From NCBI GenBank assembly GCA_030694935.1, contig JAUYUA010000045.1, positions 98,149-162,148 on the forward strand: a stretch of DNA of 64,000 bases, read 5' to 3'. Below are positions 23,243 through 31,900 of this stretch, piece by piece. A program made the translations under genes and the position numbers. The notes below the pieces were generated by a model. It was given only the letters and a program-made list of their open reading frames with translations. It made no database searches and was not told the DNA's origin. Origin of the DNA: Lutibacter sp. (GTDB lineage: Bacteria; Bacteroidota; Bacteroidia; Flavobacteriales; Flavobacteriaceae). Every line of letters begins with the position of its first letter. Positions within the stretch are counted from its first letter, which is position 1.

Positions 23243-25687
23243 ATGAAAAAAATACTTTTATTATGCAGTCTGCTCATTTCATTGACTGTTTCTGCACAAC
23301 TTCCTGCAAATGACAATCCAAAAACCGGTGTAATTACCGGAAAAGTGATTGATGAAACCACAAAACAAGCAATGCCTTATGTGAGCATTGTTGTTAAAGA
23401 TGCCAGCAAAAAATCTACTACTGGCGGAATCACTGATGATAGTGGAAATTTTACCATCAAACAAATTCCTGAGGGTGAAAATAATGTTGAAATTCAATTT
23501 ATTGGTTATAAAACCGAAACCAAAAAAATAAACATTACCCGAACAAACACCAACATTAATTTAGGGATCATTGCATTAAAAGAAGAAGCCGCGCAATTAG
23601 AAGAAATAGTTGTTGTGGCAGAAACTTCAACAGTGACGCAAAAAATTGACAGAAAAGTGATCAATGTAGGAAAGGATTTAACGTCTGCAGGAGCAACAGC
23701 ATCAGAATTATTAAATAATGTCCAATCTGTTTCAGTAGATAGTCAAACCGGTAATTTAAGCTTAAGAGGCAACGAAAATGTGCGTGTTTTGGTTGACGGA
23801 AAACCTTCAAATATTGATACGGCGCAACTGCTCAAACAAATTCCGTCAACATCCATTAAAAGCATTGAGTTAATTACCAATCCTTCGGCCAAATATAACC
23901 CGGAAGGGATGAGTGGCATCATTAACATCGTATTGCACAAAAATTCTAATTTAGGCTTTAACGCAACCGTTAACACAGGAATAACTTCTGGCGTAAATAA
24001 CCGATTTAACGGCTCCTTGGATATGAATTTTAAAACCGGAAAAGTGAATTTCTTTTCAAATTACGGCGTTAAGGACGGTAAAAGCAAAAATTACGGAAAA
24101 GTTGCCAGAGACGATAACAATGCCGTCCAAAACTTTTTGTTTGTGGATGACGGCACTTCACATCTGCTAAAACTGGGCGCAGATGTGTATATAAATGACA
24201 AAAACACTTTTTCTTTTTATACTACCCAAAACATTGCAAACCAACTATTTAATGGAAGCACTTTGGTTGCTTATAGCAATGTTATGGCCAGTAACAGTTT
24301 AATGTTTGTAGACTCGGAAGACAACGCTCAAGCCTATAATTTAAATTATACCTTAGATTTTGAAAAAAAGGAACACAAATTAGAATTGGAAGGCAATTTT
24401 TCAAACTCCGAAAGTCCGGAAGATGCCTTGTACAATGATATTATCCATCCAAATGATTTGACCACAAATTACAATGATAAAGTTGATAACGACCGAAAAA
24501 CAAACTTGATTAATTTGGATTACACCAACCCTTTATCAGAAAAATCTAAGCTTGAGCTAGGTTTGGAAGCAAGATTAGAGGATACCAAAAATAATAATGT
24601 TACCAACCAACACGAATTTGTTTACGACAATAACGGCAATTTAATCGATGATGGAAATGGTTGGTATGAAACCTCGCCAAAAGGCAATTCCTCCTTTGAA
24701 TATGACCGAAAAATTTATTCAGGTTACGCAAATTACAACCAGACTTTCAACAAATTGGCCATACAACTTGGGGCGCGCCTAGAGCAATATGAAGTAAATG
24801 GCACTTTTGTTAAAAATACAGAAACTGCTATTTATAAAGATGAAATATTTACGGTGTATCCTTCCGCATTTTTTACTTATAATGCCAACGATAAGAATCA
24901 ATTTCAACTAAGTTACAGCCGCAGGGTCGACCGTCCGTCAATTAGCCAGGTAAATCCTATTAGAGAATGGAGTACGCCAACAATCACTTCTGTAGGAAAC
25001 CCGAATCTAAAACCGCAATTCACCAATTCTTACGAGTTGAACTATACGCGTCAATACAAAGATGGTTCTGTTACTTTTGGAACATTTTACAGAAGGGTGA
25101 ACGACAATATTACAAGAATCCTGAATGCTGATCCTTTGGATGAAGACAAAGTGGAAATGTCTTACACAAATACAGAAAGCAACAACAGATATGGTGTTGA
25201 ATTATCGAGCAATCACAAATTGGCAAATTGGTGGAAAGTGAACGCAAGTTTCGACTTATATACCCAAAAAGAAAGCGGAATTGCCAACGGAGATCAACTT
25301 GAAGTTACCAACAATTCATATAATTTTAGGGTAAATAACAATTTTACAGCCACCAAAAACCTTCGTTTTCAATTGTTTGGGATGTACAGAGGCGGAGGAG
25401 AATCTATCCAATTTAAAATTGATCCAATGTGGATGATAAATACCGGTGCCAGTTTAAATGTACTTGAAGGAAAAGGAACCATCAGCCTAAGGGTTAACGA
25501 TATTTTTGAGGGAATGAAATTCACATTTGAATCGGAAAATCCTTATCCGCAATCCGGTCAGTTTAACTGGGAAAGCAGAACAGCCTATGTTGGATTTATG
25601 TACAAATTTGGCGGCGGAAAAAATAGCGCGAAAATCCGTAAAACAAGAGACAGCAATGAAACGCAAGGCAGTGGCGGATTTATGTAA
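23243..25687 (+). CDS. Outer-membrane beta-barrel receptor (TonB-dependent-like, OMP_b-brl_3 type)
   Basis: 814 residues. The signal peptide is MKKILLLCSLLISLTVSAQ, followed by a CarboxypepD_reg-like domain (about 30-115, GKVIDETTKQAMPYVSIVV). A plug domain (about 130-235) has LLNNVQSVSVDSQTGNLSLR, VRVLVDGKPSN and NPSAKYNPEGMSGIINIVL. The barrel contains the conserved YSRRVDRPSISQVNPI and a C-terminal YVGFMYKFGGG. This is the outer_membrane_beta_barrel family common in Bacteroidota, with unknown ligands. It is transcribed from a promoter with a small ORF in between. Confidence 0.9.
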   Translation: MKKILLLCSLLISLTVSAQLPANDNPKTGVITGKVIDETTKQAMPYVSIVVKDASKKSTTGGITDDSGNFTIKQIPEGENNVEIQFIGYKTETKKINITRTNTNINLGIIALKEEAAQLEEIVVVAETSTVTQKIDRKVINVGKDLTSAGATASELLNNVQSVSVDSQTGNLSLRGNENVRVLVDGKPSNIDTAQLLKQIPSTSIKSIELITNPSAKYNPEGMSGIINIVLHKNSNLGFNATVNTGITSGVNNRFNGSLDMNFKTGKVNFFSNYGVKDGKSKNYGKVARDDNNAVQNFLFVDDGTSHLLKLGADVYINDKNTFSFYTTQNIANQLFNGSTLVAYSNVMASNSLMFVDSEDNAQAYNLNYTLDFEKKEHKLELEGNFSNSESPEDALYNDIIHPNDLTTNYNDKVDNDRKTNLINLDYTNPLSEKSKLELGLEARLEDTKNNNVTNQHEFVYDNNGNLIDDGNGWYETSPKGNSSFEYDRKIYSGYANYNQTFNKLAIQLGARLEQYEVNGTFVKNTETAIYKDEIFTVYPSAFFTYNANDKNQFQLSYSRRVDRPSISQVNPIREWSTPTITSVGNPNLKPQFTNSYELNYTRQYKDGSVTFGTFYRRVNDNITRILNADPLDEDKVEMSYTNTESNNRYGVELSSNHKLANWWKVNASFDLYTQKESGIANGDQLEVTNNSYNFRVNNNFTATKNLRFQLFGMYRGGGESIQFKIDPMWMINTGASLNVLEGKGTISLRVNDIFEGMKFTFESENPYPQSGQFNWESRTAYVGFMYKFGGGKNSAKIRKTRDSNETQGSGGFM

Positions 25688-25752
25688 AAAACTTTGTGAA
25701 TTTGTTTACATTTAATTAACTATCCTTTAACAAGTTAAACACGTTAAAGCCT

Positions 25753-25760
25753 TAAATTTG
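25753..25760 (+). promoter_or_regulatory. -7 box TAAATTTG
   Basis: Consensus octamer in the gap after the OMP receptor gene; with the terminator at 25861 it would define a transcription unit of about 130 bases. No clear -33 element is visible. Confidence 0.4.
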
Positions 25761-25762
25761 CA

Positions 25763-25825
25763 ATGTTAATATTACAATTAAAGAAGGCATGCAAATGCTG
25801 TAAAAATATAAAAGAATATTTATAA
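25763..25825 (+). CDS. Possible 20-residue ORF or a short untranslated RNA
   Basis: Between a -7 box and a strong terminator lies an ORF of 20 codons, MLILQLKKACKCCKNIKEYL, with three closely spaced cysteines. The box ends 2 bases before the ATG, so translation would be leaderless. The unit could equally be a small RNA. The region to the IS element otherwise holds only repeats. Confidence 0.25.
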   Translation: MLILQLKKACKCCKNIKEYL

Positions 25826-25860
25826 TTATTTGAATTAGTTAATTGATAGTCTTTTTGATA

Positions 25861-25895
25861 AAGCCTCTAAACTTGCGTTTTAGAGGCTTTTGATT
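25861..25895 (+). terminator. Strong rho-independent terminator
   Basis: An 11-bp perfect stem, AAGCCTCTAAA with TTTAGAGGCTT, and a 7-base loop are followed by a T-rich tail. It ends either the OMP receptor transcript or the short unit at 25753. Confidence 0.85.
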
Positions 25896-25900
25896 TTATC

Positions 25901-25930
25901 CTATCCCCAACCCTTTCCCAAGGAAAGGGA
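25901..25930. repeat. CCCTTTCC-hairpin repeat
   Basis: CCCTTTCC and GGAAAGGG pair around CAA, preceded by TATCCCCAAC. The same type of repeat (TCACCCCAGCCC, then CTCC-GAA-GGAG) is found in the 5' end of the glycosyltransferase gene at 36508-37746, and a truncated copy lies at 39991-40005. Confidence 0.6.
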
Positions 25931-26008
25931 GTTTGATTAGTTATAATAATTGCATATTTTTTCAGATTGAACTTCCGACTTCGGTCTTCCGACTTCGGAC
26001 TAGAATAT

Positions 26009-27303
26009 AGGTGGGTTCTAAAAATTGATTTTTTTGAATTTTCCATAAAACAAAACCCATTGGTTTTATAGAAACTATTTTTTTTTAGATAAATCTAAAT
26101 ATATTTTTGACTTGACATCTCTAAAAATTCATTTTTAGATAATTATTTATTTGATTATTAGTGTTTTATAGTTAAAATATTTAACCTAACTACTTGTTCA
26201 TATCGGAATAAATTGTAGGTTAAATTGATTAATCCAATTATTCCAGTTGCTCTTACGATTCCTATTGATTTCAGTTTTAACCCGTTCATACTTTGTTCCA
26301 TAAACCCAAAGATGTGTTCAACTCTAGCTCTTGTTCTTGATTTTTCGGTATTGCTTTTCTTTTGTTCTTCAGTTAATGGGTTGTTTCTATATCCTTTCTC
26401 GTGAACTTTATTTATCATTTTATGTTTTGCAATTGTTTCTTCTTGATTTTCTCCAGTATAAGCACTGTCTGCATACAGTTCTTGATCTTCATCTTTTTCG
26501 TCTAACAAGTCCTCAGTGGCCTGAGAGTCGTGAACCGAAGCACTCGTTACAACAAAAGTGTTGATGAATTTGCTTTTTGTATCCACTTTTGCGTGGTTTT
26601 TATAGCCATAAAAATTCTCGTTATTTTTTTTTGTCCAACGAGCATCAATATCTTTGTGTGATTTTTTGTGGGGTTTGTCGTTCCATAAATCATTGCCTTC
26701 TCCCTTTTTTATCTTATCATTTTCCTCACGAGTATTGCGTTGGCGTGGTGCAATTGTAAAACTGGCATCTATCATTTGACCCTCGTTTAATATCAACTCT
26801 TTGGTTTCTAAAAAACTTTTAAATTGTGTAAATAAATCTTCTATAAGACCTGATTTTGTTAGGCTCTCTCTAAATGCCCAAACGGTTTTTTCGTCTGGAA
26901 TTTTGTCTCCGGTATCTAACCCTAAAAAGTTTTTAAAACTTGTTCTGTCCAATATTTGGTACTCTACTTGCTTATCTCCAAGTCCATAATATCGTTGTAA
27001 AATCAAGATTTTGAACATCAAAACTACATCAAATGGTTTTGCTCCTGCATTATTTTTCTTGGTTGTATTTATAAGTTTGCTCTCTAATAACAATCTAAAC
27101 ATCTCAAAATCAATAACATTACTAATTTTATCTAACGGATTGCCAATTTCCGACAATTTTTCAGCAGAAAATTGCTCGTCAAACAATGATTTCTTTCCTG
27201 TTGATTTGTATATTTGTTTGCTCATACTTTTATCTGTGCTTTTGAAGCAATGAATATACGTATAATTACTTGAAAATCAAATTTTTAATTTATAGAACTC
27301 CCC
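26009..27303. mobile_element. Complete IS5-family insertion sequence
   Basis: The element is 1295 bases. Its ends match over 14 of 17 positions as inverted repeats: the left end begins GGTGGGTTCTA, the right end (minus strand) GGGGAGTTCTA. TA is present on both sides (26007-26008 and 27304-27305), consistent with a 2-bp target duplication. It carries one transposase gene on the minus strand and inserted into a cluster of intergenic repeats. Confidence 0.8.
26158..27225 (-). CDS. IS5-family DDE transposase
   Basis: 355 residues with an N-terminal DUF772-type domain (FEMFRLLLESKLINTTKKNNAGAKPFDVVLMFKILILQ) followed by the DDE catalytic domain. Asp153 (in GQMIDASF), Asp253 (LYADSAYTG) and Glu303 (RARVEHIFG) are the expected triad, with the C-terminal Y-x2-R-x3-E-like spacing region. 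The frame is intact, so the element may be active. Confidence 0.92.
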   Translation of the reverse strand: MSKQIYKSTGKKSLFDEQFSAEKLSEIGNPLDKISNVIDFEMFRLLLESKLINTTKKNNAGAKPFDVVLMFKILILQRYYGLGDKQVEYQILDRTSFKNFLGLDTGDKIPDEKTVWAFRESLTKSGLIEDLFTQFKSFLETKELILNEGQMIDASFTIAPRQRNTREENDKIKKGEGNDLWNDKPHKKSHKDIDARWTKKNNENFYGYKNHAKVDTKSKFINTFVVTSASVHDSQATEDLLDEKDEDQELYADSAYTGENQEETIAKHKMINKVHEKGYRNNPLTEEQKKSNTEKSRTRARVEHIFGFMEQSMNGLKLKSIGIVRATGIIGLINLTYNLFRYEQVVRLNILTIKH

Positions 27304-27335
27304 TAAAGAACATTCCGTTAGTTCTCAACAACTTT

Positions 27336-27445
27336 CTTATGGGATTACGTTAGTTCGGGACAGGTTGCCGCAGTCGCCATACCGAAATAAATTCGGCACA
27401 GGCTATCTTTTCTAGCCGTTGCTCCATCGCAATGACGGGGGTTTT
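27336..27445. repeat. Intergenic repeat (CCATCGCAATGACGG type)
   Basis: Sequence with ACGTTAGTTC direct repeats (27347, and ACATTAGTTC at 27466), an inverted CCGAAATAAATTCGG hairpin (27381-27395) and the motif CGTTGCTCCATCGCAATGACGG. The last is related to the GTTGCTTCGTNCCTCGCAATGACG repeat at 37098 and 40029. No gene is visible in 27304-27530. Confidence 0.55.
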
Positions 27446-27530
27446 AATGAGCATTACATTAGTTCAGATCAGTATAATACATTTTTATGGATAATGATAG
27501 CAACGACAGCAGATTTCGAAGCGCGGGTGA

Positions 27531-28544
27531 TTAATTTTTAAACAATAGTCTTTGAATAACTATTTTTGGGGATAAATATTCATCAAAATATTGTTTTGAA
27601 TTTTTCTCTAACTTAGTTTTAAAATTTTCATCTGATAGAACTAAATTAATTTTGGATGCGACATCTTCATTAGAATCAATATTTAATGCATGGAAATTAT
27701 CTTTTAATTCCGCTGGAAGGGTATTATAATGATGTGTAGTAATGATTGCCTTTCCCAAAGCTAAAAACTCCCCTAGTTTCCATCCATGACAGGACAATAC
27801 TGCCGGTGTATTAAACGCAATTGATGACAATATTATTTTATTTAAATATTCTTGTAAATCATATCGCTGCGTAACAACCAAGTCTTCGAATCCTAGATTA
27901 TCCCCATCTTTTCTGGGCGCAAAACCACCCTCAAAAACGATTTTATTATTGGCTTTACAAGCTTTTATAAATGCTGCTCTGGCATTATTTGTTAAAGACT
28001 CCTTTTTCCAAATTGATCCTGTAAAAAAAACATAGTCATTTAAAGATGGTGCATATTGATAGCTTTCCAAAGGCAATCTCTTATATTGCCGCCAATAATT
28101 TGCTAAAAATTCTCTCCTATTTGTTATGGATCTTCTAAATTTCAAATAATTATTTATGGCTTTAAATATAGTGATAGGAAAATTCCAAATTTTTATCCCA
28201 AAACTTGGTCCAATTGGTTTTATCTTTTCTTTATGTTTTTTCGGAATATTTTTAATATTATAATTTACTTTCCCATAAACATCGCACCAATTCAGTCCTT
28301 CTTCATCATATTCATTGGTATCTCTGGAATCTATAATTAATTTTATAGCAGAATCCCCGTCCTGAATTAATACGGCAAAGGTTCCTTGTCTAAATTTTGG
28401 AAATTTATTAATATTAAATTTATAGGAAGAAAATAATTTCTGAATACCATATAGGTAAAAAGAATCATAGTAAACATCACACAGTGCATAAACGTAAATT
28501 TTTTTACCTCGTCTCATCTTTATTTTAATGTAATCAGTCAACAA
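27531..28544 (-). CDS. Putative glycosyltransferase (GT-B-like), last gene of the polysaccharide locus
   Basis: 337 residues, or 328 if started at the internal ATG 28517 (MRRGKKIYVYALCDVYYDSFYL). No signal. The second half has GT-B-like traits: FTGSIWKKESLTNNARAAFIKA, a KIVFEGGFAPR segment, then NTPAVLSCHGWKLGEFLALGKAIITT, a donor-site-like region with a glutamate (LGEFLALGKAII, as in the E-x7-E motifs of GT4). The N-terminal half is not recognisable. It is A/T-richer than the next gene. Assignment as a glycosyltransferase is by C-terminal pattern and locus. Confidence 0.6.
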   Translation of the reverse strand: MLTDYIKIKMRRGKKIYVYALCDVYYDSFYLYGIQKLFSSYKFNINKFPKFRQGTFAVLIQDGDSAIKLIIDSRDTNEYDEEGLNWCDVYGKVNYNIKNIPKKHKEKIKPIGPSFGIKIWNFPITIFKAINNYLKFRRSITNRREFLANYWRQYKRLPLESYQYAPSLNDYVFFTGSIWKKESLTNNARAAFIKACKANNKIVFEGGFAPRKDGDNLGFEDLVVTQRYDLQEYLNKIILSSIAFNTPAVLSCHGWKLGEFLALGKAIITTHHYNTLPAELKDNFHALNIDSNEDVASKINLVLSDENFKTKLEKNSKQYFDEYLSPKIVIQRLLFKN

Positions 28545-28585
28545 ATTTCACCTATTTTATCTTAATTTATTCAACAATTAAAAAT

Positions 28586-29578
28586 TTAAACAGGTTTGTT
28601 AAATAACAAACTCAACCAGCCCATTTTTCTTCCCAAGGCTTCGGTGAAGGCTTCTTTTGGTTTGTTTGTGGTAAAAATGTTGGTAAACCTGATAGTCATT
28701 AACAATAGCGTAATTGCATGCCATTTAAGTTTATCGTTGAAAGTTGGATTTGGATTTTTCACCCGCCATACGTAATAGCCGTTGCGCACCACCATTTTGC
28801 CGTATTGGTATTGGTTGGGGCGGCCGGAAGGATTGTGGTAGTGGCTTAATTTTGCGGCAGTATTTAGGTATAGCTTTCCGGTTTTAGCCAAACGCAATGA
28901 AAAATCGGCATCTTCATACAAGCCGTAGCCTTCAAAATAGGTGGAGAATTGAAAGGTGTCAAAAACGGACTTTTTAAAAGAGGAAACTCCGCCCATTACT
29001 TGTTCCACTTCATAGATCTTGCCTGATGGCGGCAAGAAACCCACACTTCTTCCATGGGAAAATAAAGGCGAAAACCCGGGCGGACAATCGCTGTCGAGCC
29101 CTAATTTTTTACGCAACACAAAACGGCTACCGTCTTTGCGTTTGTAACCGTCATAACTAAATTCGTCTATTTTTATGACTTCATTTTCTGCAACTTTTTG
29201 CCAAGGTGTTTCGTTACTAATATAACCGCCAACCCCCAACGCTTCAGGATACATTTCAAATGTTTTTAGCAATTGCTCAAAATAATCGGGTTCCAGCACC
29301 GTGTCGTCATCCAAAAAACAAACAATGTCCATTTCCTTTGCTACCCTTGTAATTCCGTAGTTGCGTTGTCTGGTTAATCCCCTGTCTTCTTTGGAAACCG
29401 AAAAATAGTTCAGGTTTTGAAACCTATTTTGCTCCAGCATGGCTTTTGTTTCCTGATTTGCGGAACCATCCACAATCAATATTTCGTCAGGATATAAAGT
29501 TTGCTCTTTTACCGACTGCAATAATTTCAGCAGGGGTTTTGGACGCATATAGGTGCAAATGATGAGGGTGAAGTTCAT
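28586..29578 (-). CDS. Glycosyltransferase family 2
   Basis: 330 residues. The GT-A fold begins FTLIICTYMRPKPLLKLLQSV, with ILIVDGS, RQRNYGI and the metal-binding DDD in CFLDDDTVLEPDYFEQL. A later ED pair (YEDADFSLRLAKTGKLY) supplies the catalytic base. It would extend the repeat unit or side chain at the cytoplasmic face. Its codons are less A/T-biased than the flanking gene at 27531. The 146 bases to the next gene hold no convincing ORF. Confidence 0.88.
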   Translation of the reverse strand: MNFTLIICTYMRPKPLLKLLQSVKEQTLYPDEILIVDGSANQETKAMLEQNRFQNLNYFSVSKEDRGLTRQRNYGITRVAKEMDIVCFLDDDTVLEPDYFEQLLKTFEMYPEALGVGGYISNETPWQKVAENEVIKIDEFSYDGYKRKDGSRFVLRKKLGLDSDCPPGFSPLFSHGRSVGFLPPSGKIYEVEQVMGGVSSFKKSVFDTFQFSTYFEGYGLYEDADFSLRLAKTGKLYLNTAAKLSHYHNPSGRPNQYQYGKMVVRNGYYVWRVKNPNPTFNDKLKWHAITLLLMTIRFTNIFTTNKPKEAFTEALGRKMGWLSLLFNKPV

Positions 29579-29724
29579 TTATAGCTTTTAAATTATTTGG
29601 CTTTTGCCTTCCTTCAATGACGCTGATTGCAAAAGATTTCTTCGTTATTATTTCTCTATTGTTGAATGACGTCTTGGAATATTGCAGACTTAAATAAACT
29701 GTAATCAAAATCAACAAAGTAACA

Positions 29725-30027
29725 TCATTGCTTCCGTTTTGTTTTTTTGGCGGGACTTTGTTTTGTATGAAATATGGCAGTCACAATGATGCTTTTTTCA
29801 TCAATTTCATAAATAATCACAAATGGAAATGGTTTTACTGTTGCTTCTCTAAAATGAGCAAATTTGATAGGAAAAAGCAGCGGATTGCTATTTATTAATT
29901 CTAAAAGGGTAAATATCTCCTCTTCAAATTCAAAGCCCAAACCTACTAATTGGTCATTATAATATAAACATGCATCTTCAATTTCAACAATGGCACTTTC
30001 AATAATAATTAATTTATATTCCGCCAT
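29725..30027 (-). CDS. RelE/ParE-type toxin
   Basis: 100 residues, a ParE/RelE-fold toxin. Features are IIESAIVEIEDACLYYNDQLVGLGFEFEEEIF, then NPLLFPIKFAHFREATVKPFPFVIIYEIDEKSIIVTAIFHTKQSP (RxxxxxxFPFxIxYxI...V.A.FHTK.P), the standard ParE C-terminal pattern. The gene starts within the last 14 bases of the antitoxin gene. ParE-like proteins poison gyrase and RelE-like ones cleave mRNA; which applies is not clear. Confidence 0.85.
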   Translation of the reverse strand: MAEYKLIIIESAIVEIEDACLYYNDQLVGLGFEFEEEIFTLLELINSNPLLFPIKFAHFREATVKPFPFVIIYEIDEKSIIVTAIFHTKQSPAKKTKRKQ

Positions 30028-30265
30028 TTTCTTCGGATAATTTTTGCTTTACACGCTTACGAACTTCGGGCAAAGAAACTCCTTTCATTTTACCTTCTTT
30101 GTACAAAACAGATCTTTTGAAAACTTCTTCTTTCTGATCGGCTGTCAGTAAACTTGTATTGCCTTTGCGATAAACTTCTAAAAGTTTAATGACAACCTCA
30201 AGAACATCATTGTCAGCTTCATCAATATATTTGTGCAGTTTAGAGCGAATTGCAGTTGTTGTCAT
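30014..30265 (-). CDS. Antitoxin partner of the RelE/ParE toxin
   Basis: 83 residues, helical and charged: MTTTAIRSKLHKYIDEADNDVLEVV, then KEEVFKRSVLYKEGKMKGVSLPEVRKRVKQKLSEENG. Small proteins of this kind (addiction-module components) regularly precede RelE/ParE toxins in Bacteroidota. It overlaps the toxin gene by 14 bases. The toxin identity supports the antitoxin call. Confidence 0.8.
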   Translation of the reverse strand: MTTTAIRSKLHKYIDEADNDVLEVVIKLLEVYRKGNTSLLTADQKEEVFKRSVLYKEGKMKGVSLPEVRKRVKQKLSEENGGI

Positions 30266-30329
30266 ACAATTATTGTTAAATTTTTTTTAAAGATAATGAT
30301 TTTATTTGCTAAATATAATTAATTTTCAT

Positions 30330-30455
30330 TGATGTTGAGAGCTTCGAAGTCAGTCCCGATAATTATCGGGATCGAAGAGCGAGTTCATTACTAAACTATT
30401 AATGAATACTCCGCTCTGCAATCGCTCTGCGAAGTCTCCCGACTTCGTAGCTTGG
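30330..30455. repeat. Palindromic repeats of the RAYT-1 family, downstream side
   Basis: Contains a decayed copy (near 30340-30372, with a CCCGATAATTATCGGG palindrome inside) and an inverted copy CGAAGTC-TCCC-GACTTCG (30431-30448). These are the same palindrome as the array at 31105-31746 on the other side of the RAYT gene. Confidence 0.7.
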
Positions 30456-30463
30456 ATCATATT

Positions 30464-31060
30464 TTAAAAGTCGTTGTATTTCGTGAAATTCTTCAAATTT
30501 AAAACATCAACAACTGGATTGTCTGCCATTTCAATTTCTATCAATCCTTGGCCAAGGACATAATTACTTGCACTTGAATATATAAAGTCCGATGCTTTTT
30601 CCACTATGCCTGCTCTAACAGGGTTTAGATGAATGTAATCTAATTTTGTCCACATAAATTTATTTGTATAAATTTCTTCCGGATGATTGCCATATTGCCA
30701 AAATTGATAATTTTTATTTCTGGAATGACTTTTTGTTGCCAATTTAAATCGTTCTAACATCCATTCTCTTCTGCTTTCCGGTTCGGATTGTATTTTTTCT
30801 AAAATAGTTTTGGCTGTAAATTTTTTGAAATCCCTTATTAAATCAGACAATTTTCCATCTTTGGATTGTACTATAAAATGAATGTGATTGCTCATAATGA
30901 CATAACCAAATACAATCATGCCTTTATTTTTTATGCAAAAATCAAAACTCTCAATTACACAATCTTTATATATTTTTCGGGTAAAAACATCCACCCAATC
31001 CACCACAGTAGCCGTAAAAAAATAAGGCAAGTCTTGATCTCTAATTTTAAACCCTTCCAT
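30464..31060 (-). CDS. REP-associated tyrosine transposase (RAYT), copy 1
   Basis: 198 residues, HUH/Y1 nuclease of the TnpA_REP kind. His59 and His61 form the HUH motif (MSNHIHFIV), and Tyr142 lies in WTKLDYIHLNPVRAG, the RAYT signature that nicks single-stranded DNA and forms a 5'-phosphotyrosine. The DFKKFTAKTILEKI and WQYGNHPEEI elements are also family features. The gene has no IS-type ends and is surrounded by CTTCGAAGTC palindromes on both sides, so these are probably its substrate. Confidence 0.88.
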   Translation of the reverse strand: MEGFKIRDQDLPYFFTATVVDWVDVFTRKIYKDCVIESFDFCIKNKGMIVFGYVIMSNHIHFIVQSKDGKLSDLIRDFKKFTAKTILEKIQSEPESRREWMLERFKLATKSHSRNKNYQFWQYGNHPEEIYTNKFMWTKLDYIHLNPVRAGIVEKASDFIYSSASNYVLGQGLIEIEMADNPVVDVLNLKNFTKYNDF

Positions 31061-31104
31061 TGTTTAGCATTTTGCCCTAAATATAGTACATTTTTATAGA
31101 TGAT

Positions 31105-31746
31105 GTGAGTTTCGAAATCGGGAGACTTCGAAGAGCGGGGAATTTGTCCTAAATATAGTACATTTTCCTTGAAGTTGTGAGCTTCGAAGTCGGGAGACTT
31201 CAAAGAGCAGAATATAGTACATTTTCTTTGAAGTTGTAAGCTTCGAAGTCGGGAGACTTCGAAGAGCAGATTTTCATTGATGATAAGTGCTTCGAAGTCG
31301 GGAGACTTCGAAGAGCTGTTCGTGGTATTTCTTTGAAGTTGTGAGCTTCGAAGAGCGGATTGGTAGTTTTCATTGATGATAAGTGCTTCGAAGTCGGGAG
31401 ACTTCGAAGAGCGGGTGTTTCATTGATGATAAGTGCTTCGAAGTCGGGAGACTTCGAAGAGCAGATAATGATTTCTATGTTAAATATAATTCATTTTCCT
31501 TGAAGTTGTGAGCTTCGAAGTCGGGAGACTTCGAAGAGCGGGATATAGTACATTTTTATAGATGATGTGAGCTTCGAAGTCGGGAGACTTCGAAGAGCTG
31601 TGAGCGGATGATGTGAGCTTCGAAGTTGGGAGACTTCGAAGAGCGGGTGTTTCATTGATGATAAGTGCTTCGAAGTCGGGAGACTTCAAAGAGCGGGTGT
31701 TTCATTGATGATAAGAGCTTCGAAGTCGGGAGACTTCGAAGAGCGA
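31105..31746. repeat. Array of about 12 palindromes (RAYT-1 REP family)
   Basis: Each unit is CTTCGAAGTC-GGGA-GACTTCGAAG followed by AGCGG or AGCAG, a perfect 10-bp stem with GGGA loop. I count eleven full copies and one half copy (31342). Some have single changes (CTTCAAAG, GTTGGGAG). Intervals are of two recurring types, ATATAGTACATTTT-type and GTGTTTCATTGATGATAA-type, so the array grew by duplication of modules. It is directly upstream of the RAYT gene; not CRISPR, because spacers are repeated and the repeats are hairpins. Confidence 0.92.
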
Positions 31747-31900
31747 TCTAGTCTGATGAACTTTTTCTGTAAAATAAATTGAATTTTTGCCTTGCGCCAC
31801 CTGACCCTATCACTAAAAATCTTCACTGAACATTTTAGCTCACTACTTTTATTATTTTTAAATAGGTGTTCGTAAATCTTCGATTTTTTAACGCTCTGTC

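Noticed and set aside
29487..29717. 76-codon minus-strand ORF between GT2 and the toxin gene
   Set aside because: Overlaps the GT2 start in another frame; composition is not protein-like.
31480..31689. Minus-strand ORF with repeated KSPDFEA peptide
   Set aside because: It is the translation of the RAYT-1 array, not a repeat protein; the unit lengths are not all multiples of three.
31105..31746. Regularly spaced repeats that could be taken for a CRISPR array
   Set aside because: The repeats are perfect hairpins with changing sequence, the spacers recur, no cas genes are near, and a RAYT gene lies beside them.
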